Made by a program: the position numbers and the translations under genes
From: Lawsonibacter sp.
GTDB taxonomy: Bacteria; Bacillota; Clostridia; Oscillospirales; Oscillospiraceae
DNA length: 33,580 bases
Assembly (NCBI GenBank): GCA_022801435.1
Contig: JAAWSG010000022.1
Coordinates: 1-33,580, forward strand
Direction: 5' to 3'
Shown: piece by piece, positions 22,397 to 31,378 of the stretch
How positions within the stretch are numbered: position 1 is the stretch's first letter
How the letters are laid out: each line of letters opens with the position of its first letter
The notes under the pieces: generated by a model
What the model was told of the DNA's origin: nothing
Databases searched by the model: none
What the model saw: only the letters and a program-made list of their open reading frames with translations

Positions 22397-24331
22397 ATGC
22401 GGGACGGCTTTATCAAGGTTGCGGCGGGCACGCCGAAGATCCGGGTGGCGGACTGCGGCTGCAACGCGAAAAACATCATTGAGCTGATGAAGGAGGCGGC
22501 GGAGCAGGGGGTCAAGGTGCTGGCTCTGCCCGAGCTGTGCATTACGGGCTACACCTGCGGCGACCTCTTTCTGCAAAGCACCCTTCTCCGGGGCGCGGAG
22601 GACGCGCTGGGACACATCCTGGAGGAGACCAAGGACCTGGACATGCTCACCGCCCTGGGCCTGCCGGTGTGGAACCGGTGGAACAGCAAGCTGTACAACT
22701 GCGCGGCGGTCATCAACCGGGGGAAGATCATCGCCCTGATCCCCAAGGCCCACGTACCCAGCTACGGGGAGTTCTATGAGGGCCGCTGGTTCGCCGCTGA
22801 CACGGGGGCGGAGTACATCCTGACCCTGTGCGGGCAGCGGGCGGATATCGACTCCCTCAACCCCCTCCTCTTTGACTGCGAGACCGTCCCCGGGCTGACG
22901 GTGGGGGTGGAGATCTGCGAGGACCTGTGGGCGCCGGAGCCTCCCTCCGCCCGGCTGGCCCTCAACGGGGCGACGGTCATCCTGAACTTGTCCGCCTCCA
23001 ACGAGCTGGCGGGGAAGGCGGACTACCGCAGGCAGCTGGTCACCGGCCAGTCCGCCCGGCTGGTGTGCGGCTACGTCTACGCCGACGCCGGGGAGGGGGA
23101 GTCCACCACCGACCTGGTCTTCGCCGGCCACAACATGATCGCGGAGAACGGGACTCTCTTGGCGGAGAAGCGCTTTGAGACCGGGCTGACCGTCTCGGAG
23201 ATCGACCTGGGCCGCCTGTCCCACGAGCGGCGGCGGATGAACACCTTCGGCTCCACCGAGGGGGAGTCCTGGCGGCGCACCTTCTCTCTGGAGGCGGAGG
23301 AGACCGTCCTCACCCGCCCCATCTCCAAAAACCCCTTCGTCCCCCAGGACCACGGGGACCGGCGGGCGCGGTGTGAGGAAATTTTCCAGATCGCCGCCCT
23401 GGGCCTGAAAAAACGGCTGGAGCACACCAACGCCTCCTGCGCGGTGGTGGGGCTGTCCGGAGGTCTGGACTCCACCCTGGCCCTGCTCATCACCGCCCGG
23501 GCCATGGACCTGCTGGACCGGCCCCGGAGCGACATTCTGGCGGTCACCATGCCCTGCTTCGGCACCACCAGCCGCACCAAGTCCAACGCCCAGGTCCTGG
23601 CTGAGCGCATTGGGGCAGACTTCCGCACGGTGGACATCGGGGAGGCGGTGAAGGTCCACTTCCGGGACATCGGCCAGTCCATGGAGGACCTGTCCGTTAC
23701 CTTCGAGAACGGTCAGGCCCGGGAGCGCACGCAAGTGCTCATGGACCTGGCCAACCAGCGGGGGGGTCTGGTCATCGGCACGGGGGACCTGTCCGAGCTG
23801 GCCCTGGGCTGGGCGACCTATAACGGCGACCATATGTCCATGTACGGGGTCAACGGCTCCATCCCCAAGACCCTGGTCCGCCACCTCACCGCCTGCGCCG
23901 CGGACGGGGCGGCACAAGCTGACCCCCAGCTGTCCGCCGTCCTCCGGGACATTTTAGATACCCCCGTCTCCCCCGAGCTCCTCCCCCCCAAGGAGGGGGA
24001 GATCGCCCAGAGGACCGAGGATTTGGTGGGTCCCTACGAGCTGCACGACTTCTTCCTCTACTATGCCGTCCGCTGGGGCTTTTCTCCCAAAAAGGTGCTC
24101 CGCCTGGCCCTGTACGCCCTGGGGGAGGACTATGACCGGGAGACCATCCTCAAGTGGCTGAAGAACTTCTACCGCCGCTTCTTCTCCCAGCAGTTCAAGC
24201 GCTCCTGCCTGCCTGACGGCCCCAAGGTGGGGACCCTGGCCCTCTCCCCCAGGGGGGACTGGCGGATGCCCTCCGACGGGGTGAACGCCCTGTGGATGGA
24301 GCAGCTGGAGGAGCTGGAGCATGGGGGATGA
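22397..24331 (+). CDS. nadE: Glutamine-dependent NAD+ synthetase
   Basis: A 644-residue two-domain enzyme making NAD+ from deamido-NAD+, ATP and glutamine. The N-terminal nitrilase-type glutaminase has its catalytic triad: E46 (LPELCITGY), K117 (LIPKAHVPSYGEFYE) and C174 (GVEICEDLWAP). The C-terminal synthetase has the ATP-binding P-loop SGGLDST (354-360) and later GTGDLSELALGWATYNGDH. The length is that of the long bacterial form. AAGGAGG lies nine bases before ATG 22397. The last 11 bases overlap the hemW start, so the two genes form one operon, although their pathways are unrelated. Confidence 0.95.
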   Translation: MRDGFIKVAAGTPKIRVADCGCNAKNIIELMKEAAEQGVKVLALPELCITGYTCGDLFLQSTLLRGAEDALGHILEETKDLDMLTALGLPVWNRWNSKLYNCAAVINRGKIIALIPKAHVPSYGEFYEGRWFAADTGAEYILTLCGQRADIDSLNPLLFDCETVPGLTVGVEICEDLWAPEPPSARLALNGATVILNLSASNELAGKADYRRQLVTGQSARLVCGYVYADAGEGESTTDLVFAGHNMIAENGTLLAEKRFETGLTVSEIDLGRLSHERRRMNTFGSTEGESWRRTFSLEAEETVLTRPISKNPFVPQDHGDRRARCEEIFQIAALGLKKRLEHTNASCAVVGLSGGLDSTLALLITARAMDLLDRPRSDILAVTMPCFGTTSRTKSNAQVLAERIGADFRTVDIGEAVKVHFRDIGQSMEDLSVTFENGQARERTQVLMDLANQRGGLVIGTGDLSELALGWATYNGDHMSMYGVNGSIPKTLVRHLTACAADGAAQADPQLSAVLRDILDTPVSPELLPPKEGEIAQRTEDLVGPYELHDFFLYYAVRWGFSPKKVLRLALYALGEDYDRETILKWLKNFYRRFFSQQFKRSCLPDGPKVGTLALSPRGDWRMPSDGVNALWMEQLEELEHGG

Positions 24332-25478
24332 GCTGGGGATCTACCTCCACATCCCCTTCTGCCGCAGCAAGTGCAGCTACTGCGACTTCTACTCCCTGGC
24401 CGGCGGGGAGGGCCGGATGGAGGAGTACCAGCGCGCCCTTTTGACCCACCTCCGGCGCGCGGCGGAGCGCACCGGTCCCCTGCCGGCGGACACGGTCTAC
24501 TTCGGCGGCGGGACCCCCAGCTGGTACGGGGCGGAGCGGCTGTGTGCGGCGCTCCAGGCCCTGCGGGAGTCCTTTGCCCTCCAGCCCGGGGCGGAGATCA
24601 CCCTGGAGGCCAACCCGGACAGCGTGGACCTGGACGCTTTGAACACCCTGCGCCGGGCGGGCTTTAACCGGCTGTCCCTGGGCCTCCAGTCCGCCTGCCC
24701 GGAGGAGCTGGCCGCCGTCCGCCGCCCCCACACCGTCCTCCAGGGGGACCGGGCGGTCTCCATGGCCCGGGCGGCGGGGTTTGAAAACCTGTCCCTGGAC
24801 CTGATCTGCGGCCTGCCCGGACAGAGCGGGGAGAGCTGGCGGCGGACGGTGGAGCACGCCCTCTCTTTGGAACCCGATCATCTGTCCTGCTACGGCCTGA
24901 CCGTGGAGGAGCACACCCCCCTGGCCCGCGGTCTGGCCCGGGGGGAGTTCTCCCTCCTGCCCAGCGGGGACGACCAGGCGGACCGGCTGCTGTGGACGGC
25001 GGAGCGGCTGGCCCGGGCGGGATTTGTCCAGTACGAGATCTCCAACTTCGCCCGCCCGGGGTACGAGTCCCAGCATAACCTGCGCTACTGGCTCACCCGG
25101 CCCTATCTCTCCTTCGGACCAGGGGCCCACTCGGACTTCGGGGGGCGGCGCTTCTCCTGGGTCCGGGACCTGGAGGGCTACCTCTCCGCCGTGGAGCGGG
25201 GGGAGGAGCCTTGGGACAGCTGCACGGACATCTCCGGCCAGGAGCGGGTCAGGGAGTACCTGATGCTCCGGCTGCGTCTGGCCCGGGGGGTGGAGCGGGG
25301 GGAGTACGAGGCGCTGTCCGGAGAGAGCTTTTTCCCCCTGGAGGAGGAACTGGCCTTCTTCTCCGCCCACGGCTGGGCCCGGCGGCTGGAGGAGGGCCGC
25401 TGGAGGCTGACGCCACAGGGATTTTTGGTGTCCAACGCGCTGATTGGGGCGCTGCTGGACCGGGCCGGCCTGTGGTAG
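24321..25478 (+). CDS. hemW: HemW-type radical SAM protein (heme chaperone)
   Basis: A 385-residue member of the HemN/HemW family. The radical SAM cluster motif is C14-X3-C18-X2-C21 in IPFCRSKCSYCDFYS, and VYFGGGTPS and GFNRLSLGLQS follow. The C-terminal HemN domain includes EISNFARPGYESQHNLRYW. HemW proteins bind heme and help deliver it; they lack the extra N-terminal domain of true anaerobic coproporphyrinogen oxidase HemN, as here, and the length fits HemW. GGAG lies just upstream of ATG 24321 inside the end of nadE. Specific activity cannot be told from sequence alone. Confidence 0.88.
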   Translation: MGDELGIYLHIPFCRSKCSYCDFYSLAGGEGRMEEYQRALLTHLRRAAERTGPLPADTVYFGGGTPSWYGAERLCAALQALRESFALQPGAEITLEANPDSVDLDALNTLRRAGFNRLSLGLQSACPEELAAVRRPHTVLQGDRAVSMARAAGFENLSLDLICGLPGQSGESWRRTVEHALSLEPDHLSCYGLTVEEHTPLARGLARGEFSLLPSGDDQADRLLWTAERLARAGFVQYEISNFARPGYESQHNLRYWLTRPYLSFGPGAHSDFGGRRFSWVRDLEGYLSAVERGEEPWDSCTDISGQERVREYLMLRLRLARGVERGEYEALSGESFFPLEEELAFFSAHGWARRLEEGRWRLTPQGFLVSNALIGALLDRAGLW

Positions 25479-25533
25479 GTGTCATTTTTTTACAGAAAAT
25501 TTTGCGTCTTCGGATATTGCTGCCGGTTTTTTC

Positions 25534-25575
25534 CGCCCTGTCCCTGTCTTTTTTTACAATTCGGGGGACAGGGCG
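25534..25575. repeat. Inverted repeat upstream of the murA promoter
   Basis: CGCCCTGTCCC (25534-25544) pairs with GGGACAGGGCG (25565-25575), an 11-base stem around a 20-base T-rich loop, ending nine bases before the murA -35. It is not followed by a T-run, so it may be an operator or a weak 3' structure for hemW. Confidence 0.5.
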
Positions 25576-25584
25576 CAAATTATA

Positions 25585-25613
25585 TTGCCACCGGGTCATA
25601 ATAGTGGTATAAT
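25585..25613 (+). promoter_or_regulatory. murA promoter
   Basis: TTGCCA (25585-25590), 17 bases, TATAAT (25608-25613). The leader to the TTG start is about 105 bases and contains several short T-rich stretches with no clear structure. Confidence 0.75.
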
Positions 25614-25725
25614 GTATCCGCTTTCTTGTGCCCTGCCGTCCGGCGGAGGCGTTAGACAGATGTTACATATGGCTCCGGCCATATCTTCGATAAAACCCCT
25701 ATTATGTTTGAAGAGGGTGCATTTT

Positions 25726-27018
25726 TTGACAAAGTATCAGATCCGCGGGGGCAGCGCCCTGCATGGGACCATCCAGATCAGCGGCGCGAAAAACGCGGCT
25801 GTGGCCATCATCCCCGCCGCCCTGCTGGTGGACGGGGTGTGCCGTATTGAAAATATTCCTCAGATCAGCGACGTGACCCTGATCCTCCAGATTTTGCGGG
25901 AGCTGGGGGCGGACGTGCGCACCGTCAACCGCACCACGGTGGATGTGGACTGCTCCCACATCCGCAACCGGCAGGTCCCCTACGACCTGGCCCGGCGCAT
26001 TCGGGCCAGCTACTACCTGGTGGGAGCTCTGCTGGGCCGGTTTGGCTGGGCGGAGGTCCCCCTCCCCGGGGGGTGCGACCTGGGCGGACGGCCCATCGAC
26101 CAGCACATCAAGGGGTTTGTCTCCATGGGCGCGGAGGTGGAGGTGCGCAGCGGCCTGATCTGCGCCCAGGTCCCCAGCGGACGGCTGCCCGGGGGACAGG
26201 TCTATCTGGACATGGTGTCTGTAGGGGCGACCATGAATATCATGCTGGCCGCCGTGCTGGCCAACGGCCTGACCGTCATTGAGAACGCCGCCAAGGAGCC
26301 CCATATCGTGGACCTGGCCAACTTCCTCAACTCCATGGGGGCGGATATCATGGGGGCGGGAACCGACGTCATCAAGATCCGCGGGGTGGGCCGCCTGAAA
26401 GGGGGGTCCTACTCCATCATCCCCGACCAGATTGAGGCGGGGACCTATATGGCCGCCGTAGCCGCCGCCGGGGGAGAGGTTTTGATTAAAAACGTCATCC
26501 CCAAGCACCTGGACTGCATCACCGCCAAGCTGCTGGAGATGGGGGTGGATGTGGAGGAGCAGGACGACGCTCTGCTGGTCCGCCGCACCGGGCCCATGAA
26601 CCGGGTGAACGTGAAGACCATGCCCTACCCCGGCTTCCCCACCGATATGCAGCCCCAGATTGCCGCCGTGCTCTGCGTGGCCCGGGGGACCAGCGTGCTC
26701 ACCGAGGGGGTGTGGGACAACCGCTACCGCTATGTGGACGAGTTCCGGCGGATGGGGGCGCACATCCAGGTGGACGGTAAGGTGGCGGTGATCGAGGGGG
26801 TGGAGGAGCTCACCGGGGCCCCCGTCCACGCCTGTGACCTGCGGGCGGGAGCGGCTATGGTCATCGCCGGACTGGCCGCCCGGGGAGTGACGGAAATTGA
26901 CGCCATCTACCACATCGAGCGGGGATATGAGACTTTGGTGGAGAAGCTGGCCGCTGTGGGAGCCGACATCCGCATGGTAGCCGTCCCCGACGGGGAGAGC
27001 AGAGCCCAGGCGGGCTGA
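25726..27018 (+). CDS. murA: UDP-N-acetylglucosamine 1-carboxyvinyltransferase
   Basis: A 430-residue EPSP-synthase-type enzyme transferring enolpyruvate from PEP to UDP-GlcNAc, the first committed step of peptidoglycan synthesis. The conserved K22-N23 (SGAKNAA), the catalytic loop PLPGGCDLGGRPIDQHIKG with C117 (target of fosfomycin), and the C-terminal AAAVAAAGG/MPYPGFPTDMQPQ blocks are present. The TTG at 25726 is chosen because AGAGGG lies eight bases upstream and it gives MTKYQIRGGSALHG. The frame is open further upstream to 25444, but that crosses the promoter. Firmicutes often carry two MurA paralogs; which one this is cannot be decided here. Confidence 0.93.
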   Translation: MTKYQIRGGSALHGTIQISGAKNAAVAIIPAALLVDGVCRIENIPQISDVTLILQILRELGADVRTVNRTTVDVDCSHIRNRQVPYDLARRIRASYYLVGALLGRFGWAEVPLPGGCDLGGRPIDQHIKGFVSMGAEVEVRSGLICAQVPSGRLPGGQVYLDMVSVGATMNIMLAAVLANGLTVIENAAKEPHIVDLANFLNSMGADIMGAGTDVIKIRGVGRLKGGSYSIIPDQIEAGTYMAAVAAAGGEVLIKNVIPKHLDCITAKLLEMGVDVEEQDDALLVRRTGPMNRVNVKTMPYPGFPTDMQPQIAAVLCVARGTSVLTEGVWDNRYRYVDEFRRMGAHIQVDGKVAVIEGVEELTGAPVHACDLRAGAAMVIAGLAARGVTEIDAIYHIERGYETLVEKLAAVGADIRMVAVPDGESRAQAG

Positions 27019-27039
27019 ACCGCTCGTGCAGCCATGTCA

Positions 27040-27066
27040 GGGCCGGCCTGTGCGCCGGCCCCTTTT
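27040..27066 (+). terminator. Intrinsic terminator after murA
   Basis: GGGCCGGC (27040-27047), loop CTGTGC, GCCGGCCC (27054-27061), then CTTTTC. Confidence 0.85.
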
Positions 27067-27098
27067 CATATTGAGGACAGAGAAAAAGGAGGTCCCCC

Positions 27099-27932
27099 TT
27101 GCTGAAATTTACCACCCTGGCCAGCAGCTCCCTGGGGAACGCCGCCCTGGTCTCCTGCGGCGATACCCATATCCTGCTGGACGCCGGCATCTCCGCCAAG
27201 CGGATTGCGGCCGGACTGGCGCAGCTGGGGGTCAAGCCCTTCCAGCTGTCCGCCATTTTGCTCACCCACGAGCACAGCGACCATGTCAGCGGCCTGCGGG
27301 TGCTCTCCAAAAAGGCGGGGGCCCCCATCTACGCCACCCGCCCCACCCTCTGGGAGTGGTACAAACGGAACCGCTGCGATGAGGTGAAGGCCCTCTTCCA
27401 GCCCCTGGAGGCGGGGTCGGAGGTGCAGCTCGGCTCCCTGCGGGCCCGGTCCTTCCCCACCCCCCACGACGCGGCGGGGAGCGTGGGCTGGTCCATCGCC
27501 GGGGACGGGGGACGGGTGGTGCTGTGTACCGACCTGGGCTATGTGACCCCGGAGGTGCGGCAGGCGGTGGAGGGCTGCGACCTGCTGGTGTGTGAGGCCA
27601 ACCACGATGTGGACTGGGTCAAATCGGGACCCTACTCCTACGCCTTGAAGCAGCGCATCCTGGGGGACCAGGGCCACCTGTCCAACGAGGCGGGGGCGGA
27701 GCTGGCCGGCTTCGCGGCGGAGTCGGGGACCAGGGCGGTGGTGCTGGCCCATCTGTCCCAGACCAACAACACCCCCGCCCGGGCCTATGAGGCGGCGGCC
27801 CTCCGGCTGCTGGCCCTGGGCTTCGACCCGGAGCGGGACATCTCCCTGACCGTGGCCCCCGCGGATACAGCAGGCGCCACCTTCCTTCTGGAGGGGCGGA
27901 CGGCAAAAATACTGGCGGGTACGGCAACATGA
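27099..27932 (+). CDS. walJ: WalJ/YycJ-like MBL-fold hydrolase
   Basis: A 277-residue metallo-beta-lactamase-fold protein. The metal motif THEHSDH (H57, H59, D61, H62) and the downstream LCTDLGYV and CEANHD segments are those of the YycJ/WalJ group, single-domain hydrolases linked in Firmicutes to the WalRK cell-wall regulon and to DNA processing. In Bacillus yycJ lies near rlmH, as it does here, which supports the assignment. The start is TTG 27099: AAAAGGAGG ends six bases before it, and no ATG fits. The last codons overlap rlmH as ATGA, so translation is coupled. Confidence 0.85.
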   Translation: MLKFTTLASSSLGNAALVSCGDTHILLDAGISAKRIAAGLAQLGVKPFQLSAILLTHEHSDHVSGLRVLSKKAGAPIYATRPTLWEWYKRNRCDEVKALFQPLEAGSEVQLGSLRARSFPTPHDAAGSVGWSIAGDGGRVVLCTDLGYVTPEVRQAVEGCDLLVCEANHDVDWVKSGPYSYALKQRILGDQGHLSNEAGAELAGFAAESGTRAVVLAHLSQTNNTPARAYEAAALRLLALGFDPERDISLTVAPADTAGATFLLEGRTAKILAGTAT

Positions 27933-28417
27933 GAGAGATACATATTTTATGCGTGGGGAAGCTGAAGGAGAAATTTTACCAGGACGCCTGCGCTGAATAT
28001 ATGAAACGGCTCAGCGGCTACTGCCGGCTGACTGTGATAGAAATTCCCGAGACAAAGCTGCCCAAAAACCCCTCCCAGGCCCAGATTGACGCCGCCCTTG
28101 CCAAGGAGGCGCAGAAAATCCGGGACAAGCTGCCGCCCCGGGCCTATACGGCCGCCCTGTGTATCGAGGGGCGGCTGTACTCCAGCCAGGATATGTCCAT
28201 GCTGGTGGTGGCTGCCGGGTCTTTGGTCTCCCCTCCCCCGCGTGTCTGCTTCCTGATCGGCGGGTCCTGCGGGCTGGACGAAACCCTAAAGGCGGAATGC
28301 CGCTGCCGGCTGTCCATGTCCCCCATGACCTTCCCCCACCACCTGGCCCGGGTGATGCTGCTGGAGCAGATATACCGGAGCTTCAAGATTGAGGAAGGCT
28401 CCCGCTACCATAAATGA
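27929..28417 (+). CDS. rlmH: 23S rRNA (pseudouridine1915-N3)-methyltransferase
   Basis: A 162-residue SPOUT methyltransferase that methylates pseudouridine 1915 in helix 69 of 23S rRNA in assembled ribosomes. Family marks are CIEGRLYSSQDM, the SAM-binding knot loop FLIGGSCGLDE, and the C-terminal MTFPHHLARVMLLEQIYRSFKI ending in SRYHK. The length is as expected. The start overlaps the walJ stop. It lies between walJ and recG on the same strand. Confidence 0.97.
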   Translation: MREIHILCVGKLKEKFYQDACAEYMKRLSGYCRLTVIEIPETKLPKNPSQAQIDAALAKEAQKIRDKLPPRAYTAALCIEGRLYSSQDMSMLVVAAGSLVSPPPRVCFLIGGSCGLDETLKAECRCRLSMSPMTFPHHLARVMLLEQIYRSFKIEEGSRYHK

Positions 28418-28475
28418 TCCGCAAAACAGCGCCAAACCCCGTTCGCCTGTACCGGCCGGAGAGGAGGTCCCACCC

Positions 28476-30563
28476 ATGGCGGTCATCCATGCAGACACCC
28501 CCATCACCCAGTTCCCCGGCGTGGGGGAGGCTCGGGCCAGGAAGCTGCAAAAGCTGGGCCTGTCCACCGCCGGCGACCTGCTGGCCTGGTATCCCCGGGA
28601 CTACGAGGACCGCCGGCAGATGTACTCCATCCAGAGCGCGCCGCTGGGGCCGCGGGTCTGCGTCACCGCCATGGCCGCCGAGCACCCCCGTCTGACCCGG
28701 GTGCGGAAGGGGCTGGAGCTGGTGCAGCTGAAGGCGGTGGACAACACCGGGGCCCTCCACCTCACCTTCTTCAACCAGACCTATGTGGAGCGGGCCCTGC
28801 GGGCGGGGGAGGAGTACATTTTCTACGGCGTCATCGAGGAGCAGGGCCGCCGCCGTACCATGGTCAACCCCATCTTCGAGCGGGCGGGCAGTCAATCCTT
28901 CACCGGCTGCATCATGCCCGTCTACCGGCTGACGGCGGGAATCAGCAACCACCTGCTGGCCTCCCTCACCCGGCAGGCCCTGGACTGCGCCGCCCAGCTC
29001 CCCGACTGCCTGCCCCAGTCCGTCCGGCAGGCCTATGGGCTGGCGGCCTCGGAATTTTCTCTGCGCAGCATCCACTTCCCCAGGGACGAGACCGCCCTGG
29101 AGCTGGCCCGGAAGCGGCTGGCCTTTGAGGAGCTGTTTTATCTGGCGGTGGGGCTCAGCTCCCTGCGCCGCCGGCGGGAGGACGGAGGGCCTGGCTGTGT
29201 CATCTCCGGACACCAGGTCCAGGAGTTTCTTGCTCTGCTCCCCTTCTCCCCCACCTCCGCCCAGCGCCGGGTGATGGAGGAGATCGCCGCCGACCTGGCC
29301 TCCGGACAGCCCATGAACCGGCTGGTCCAGGGGGACGTGGGCTCAGGGAAGACCGCCGTGGCCGCCTGCGCGGGCTGGCTGGCCGTCCAGGCGGGGTATC
29401 AGGCCGCCATGATGGCCCCCACCGAGGTGCTGGCCGAACAGCACTGCCGCTCCCTGTCCGCCCTCCTCTCCCCCGCCGGCGTGCGGGTGGGACTGCTCAC
29501 CGGGGCCCTCACCCCGGCGGAGAAGAAGCGGGTCCGCAGGTCCATCGCCCAGGGGGAGCTGGACTTCGTGGTGGGAACCCACGCCCTCATCTCCGAGGGG
29601 GTGGAGTTTCACCGGCTGGCCCTCATTGTGGCGGACGAACAGCACCGCTTCGGAGTGGCCCAGCGGGCGGCTCTGGCGGGGAAGGCGGAGTCGGGCGGGG
29701 TCCCCTCCCCCCACGTGCTGGTCATGTCCGCCACCCCCATCCCCCGGACCCTGGCCCTGATGATCTACGGGGACCTGGATGTCTCGGTCATTGACCAGCT
29801 CCCCCCGGGACGGACCCCTGTGGCGACCTACGTCATCCGGGAGGACAAACGCCAGCGGATGTACGGCTTTGTCCAAAAGCAGGTGGGGGAGGGGCGGCAG
29901 GTGTATATGGTCTGCCCCGCGGTGGAGGAGGACCCGGACGCCGCCGGAGAGACAGGCCCCGGGCTGAAGGCGGTGAAAAACTACGCGGAGACCCTTCAGA
30001 AGGAGGTTTTTCCCTCCCTCACCGTAGGCATCCTCCACGGGAAAATGCGCCCCCGGGAGAAGGACGCCGTCATGTCCGCCTTCGCCAGAGGGGAGATCCA
30101 GGTGCTGGCCGCTACCACCGTCATCGAGGTGGGGGTGGATGTGCCCAACGCCTCCCTCATTATCATCGAAAACGCGGACCGCTTCGGACTCAGCCAGCTC
30201 CACCAGCTCCGGGGCCGGGTGGGGCGGGGGGAGCACCCGTCCTTCTGCGTGCTGGTGACCTCCACCCGGAACCCGGACTCCATGGCCCGGCTGCGCACCC
30301 TGGCCTCCACCACCGACGGCTTTAAAATTTCTGAGGAGGATTTGCGCCTGCGGGGGCCTGGGGACTTCTTCGGGAGCCGCCAGCATGGCCTGCCCCAGAT
30401 GAAGCTGGCCGACTTGGCGGGGGATATGCGGCTGCTCAGCCAGGCCCAGGAGGCGGCCCGCCGGCTGCTGGAGGCCGACCCGGAGCTGCGGCATCCCGAC
30501 CACCGCCCTGTTCTGGAGAAGGTCCGGCAGCTCTTCGCGGACACCCCGGACATTTTTAATTAA
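28476..30563 (+). CDS. recG: ATP-dependent DNA helicase RecG
   Basis: A 695-residue SF2 helicase that reverses stalled forks and branch-migrates Holliday junctions. The N-terminal wedge/OB domain begins with the helix-hairpin PGVGEARARKLQKLG. Motor motifs follow: GDVGSGKT (K292), DEQHRFGV (387-390) and MSATPIPRTLAL. The C-terminal motifs are HGKMRPREKDAVM, ATTVIEVGVDVPNA and QLRGRVGRG, with the RecG-specific TRG-like end RLRGPGDFFGSRQHG. ATG 28476 has GAGGAGG eight bases upstream; the frame also opens at 28389 inside the rlmH end but without a ribosome site. Only 58 bases separate it from rlmH, so it is probably in the walJ-rlmH operon. Confidence 0.96.
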   Translation: MAVIHADTPITQFPGVGEARARKLQKLGLSTAGDLLAWYPRDYEDRRQMYSIQSAPLGPRVCVTAMAAEHPRLTRVRKGLELVQLKAVDNTGALHLTFFNQTYVERALRAGEEYIFYGVIEEQGRRRTMVNPIFERAGSQSFTGCIMPVYRLTAGISNHLLASLTRQALDCAAQLPDCLPQSVRQAYGLAASEFSLRSIHFPRDETALELARKRLAFEELFYLAVGLSSLRRRREDGGPGCVISGHQVQEFLALLPFSPTSAQRRVMEEIAADLASGQPMNRLVQGDVGSGKTAVAACAGWLAVQAGYQAAMMAPTEVLAEQHCRSLSALLSPAGVRVGLLTGALTPAEKKRVRRSIAQGELDFVVGTHALISEGVEFHRLALIVADEQHRFGVAQRAALAGKAESGGVPSPHVLVMSATPIPRTLALMIYGDLDVSVIDQLPPGRTPVATYVIREDKRQRMYGFVQKQVGEGRQVYMVCPAVEEDPDAAGETGPGLKAVKNYAETLQKEVFPSLTVGILHGKMRPREKDAVMSAFARGEIQVLAATTVIEVGVDVPNASLIIIENADRFGLSQLHQLRGRVGRGEHPSFCVLVTSTRNPDSMARLRTLASTTDGFKISEEDLRLRGPGDFFGSRQHGLPQMKLADLAGDMRLLSQAQEAARRLLEADPELRHPDHRPVLEKVRQLFADTPDIFN

Positions 30564-30621
30564 ATACATCCCAAGGCCGCGTTATTTCCCCCAAATATAA
30601 AATCGACAGGAGAGAACCACC

Positions 30622-31011
30622 ATGACACATCTGGAAAAAGTTCAGGAGCTGCGCGCCCGCACCGACATCCACTTCAACTGCTGCCAGTCCGTTCTGATCC
30701 CCTTCGCCCGGGAGCTGGGGCTGACCGAGGAACAGGCCTACGCCATGGGAGCCCACTTCGGCTCCGGAATGCACTGCGGCTCGGCCTGCGGGACGGTCAC
30801 CGGAGCCCTGATGGCGCTGGGGCTGGCGGGGCGCGGCGAGGACCAGTCTGCCGCCCTTCTGCACGCCTTTCGGGAGAAGCACGGGGAGCTCAGCTGTCCC
30901 GCCCTCCTGAAAAAATCCCACGACGCCGGTATCCCCCGCAAGGACCACTGCGACAATCTGGTCTATGAGACGGTCAGCGCCCTGGAGGAGCTCATCCGCC
31001 CGCAGAAATAG
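30622..31011 (+). CDS. C_GCAxxG_C_C family protein
   Basis: A 129-residue protein with the pattern that names the family: C20-C21 (FNCCQSV), C52 and C56 in HCGSACGTVTGALMALG, C92 (ELSCPALL) and C110 (DHCDNLV). The spaced cysteines probably bind a metal or Fe-S cluster, and members are thought to be redox proteins in anaerobes; the exact reaction is not known. AGGAGA stands about eight bases before ATG 30622. It starts 58 bases after recG without a clear promoter, so it may be read from the recG unit. A terminator follows at 31021. Confidence 0.9.
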   Translation: MTHLEKVQELRARTDIHFNCCQSVLIPFARELGLTEEQAYAMGAHFGSGMHCGSACGTVTGALMALGLAGRGEDQSAALLHAFREKHGELSCPALLKKSHDAGIPRKDHCDNLVYETVSALEELIRPQK

Positions 31012-31020
31012 CGTAAAACG

Positions 31021-31058
31021 CCACAGAAGGGCCACCCCGGAGGGCGTCCCTTCTGTGG
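31021..31058. terminator. Hairpin terminator
   Basis: CCACAGAAGGG (31021-31031) pairs with CCCTTCTGTGG (31048-31058), an 11-base perfect stem, followed only by TTTG. Termination is probable but the T-run is short. Confidence 0.65.
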
Positions 31059-31378
31059 TTTGATCTGGAAGGATGGATGAAAAAGGAATGATGAAACAAA
31101 AGCTCACTGACTGAACACATTCCGACAAGAGCGGAAGCCGGTCTGCTGTCCCTCTGTTCGCCTCTGTTCTGAGTGGTACTTTACCACGGGACGCGGGAAA
31201 ATACCATTCCCAAATACATTATATTCACAATAGGTTTTTTGCTATGGCGTTTTTGGGCGGATGTCCCGTTTTCGGCTGGCTTCTTCTGGCATTTCGACCA
31301 ATTCCGGCGGGAACGTCTGGAGACGCGGCGGAATGCCATAAGCTTTTTCGTATGTCTGTTCCAAAGGAGGCCCTTCTC
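31059..31378 (+). other. Intergenic region before mutY
   Basis: About 320 bases without a convincing gene, although a frame opens at 31244 continuous with mutY. It contains the inverted repeats GTGGTA-N3-TACCAC (31173-31187) and GGGAA-N7-TTCCC (31195-31211), an AT-rich stretch with TATATT near 31220 that could be a -10, and the mutY ribosome site AAAGGAGG just before its start. I could not fix a -35. Confidence 0.4.
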
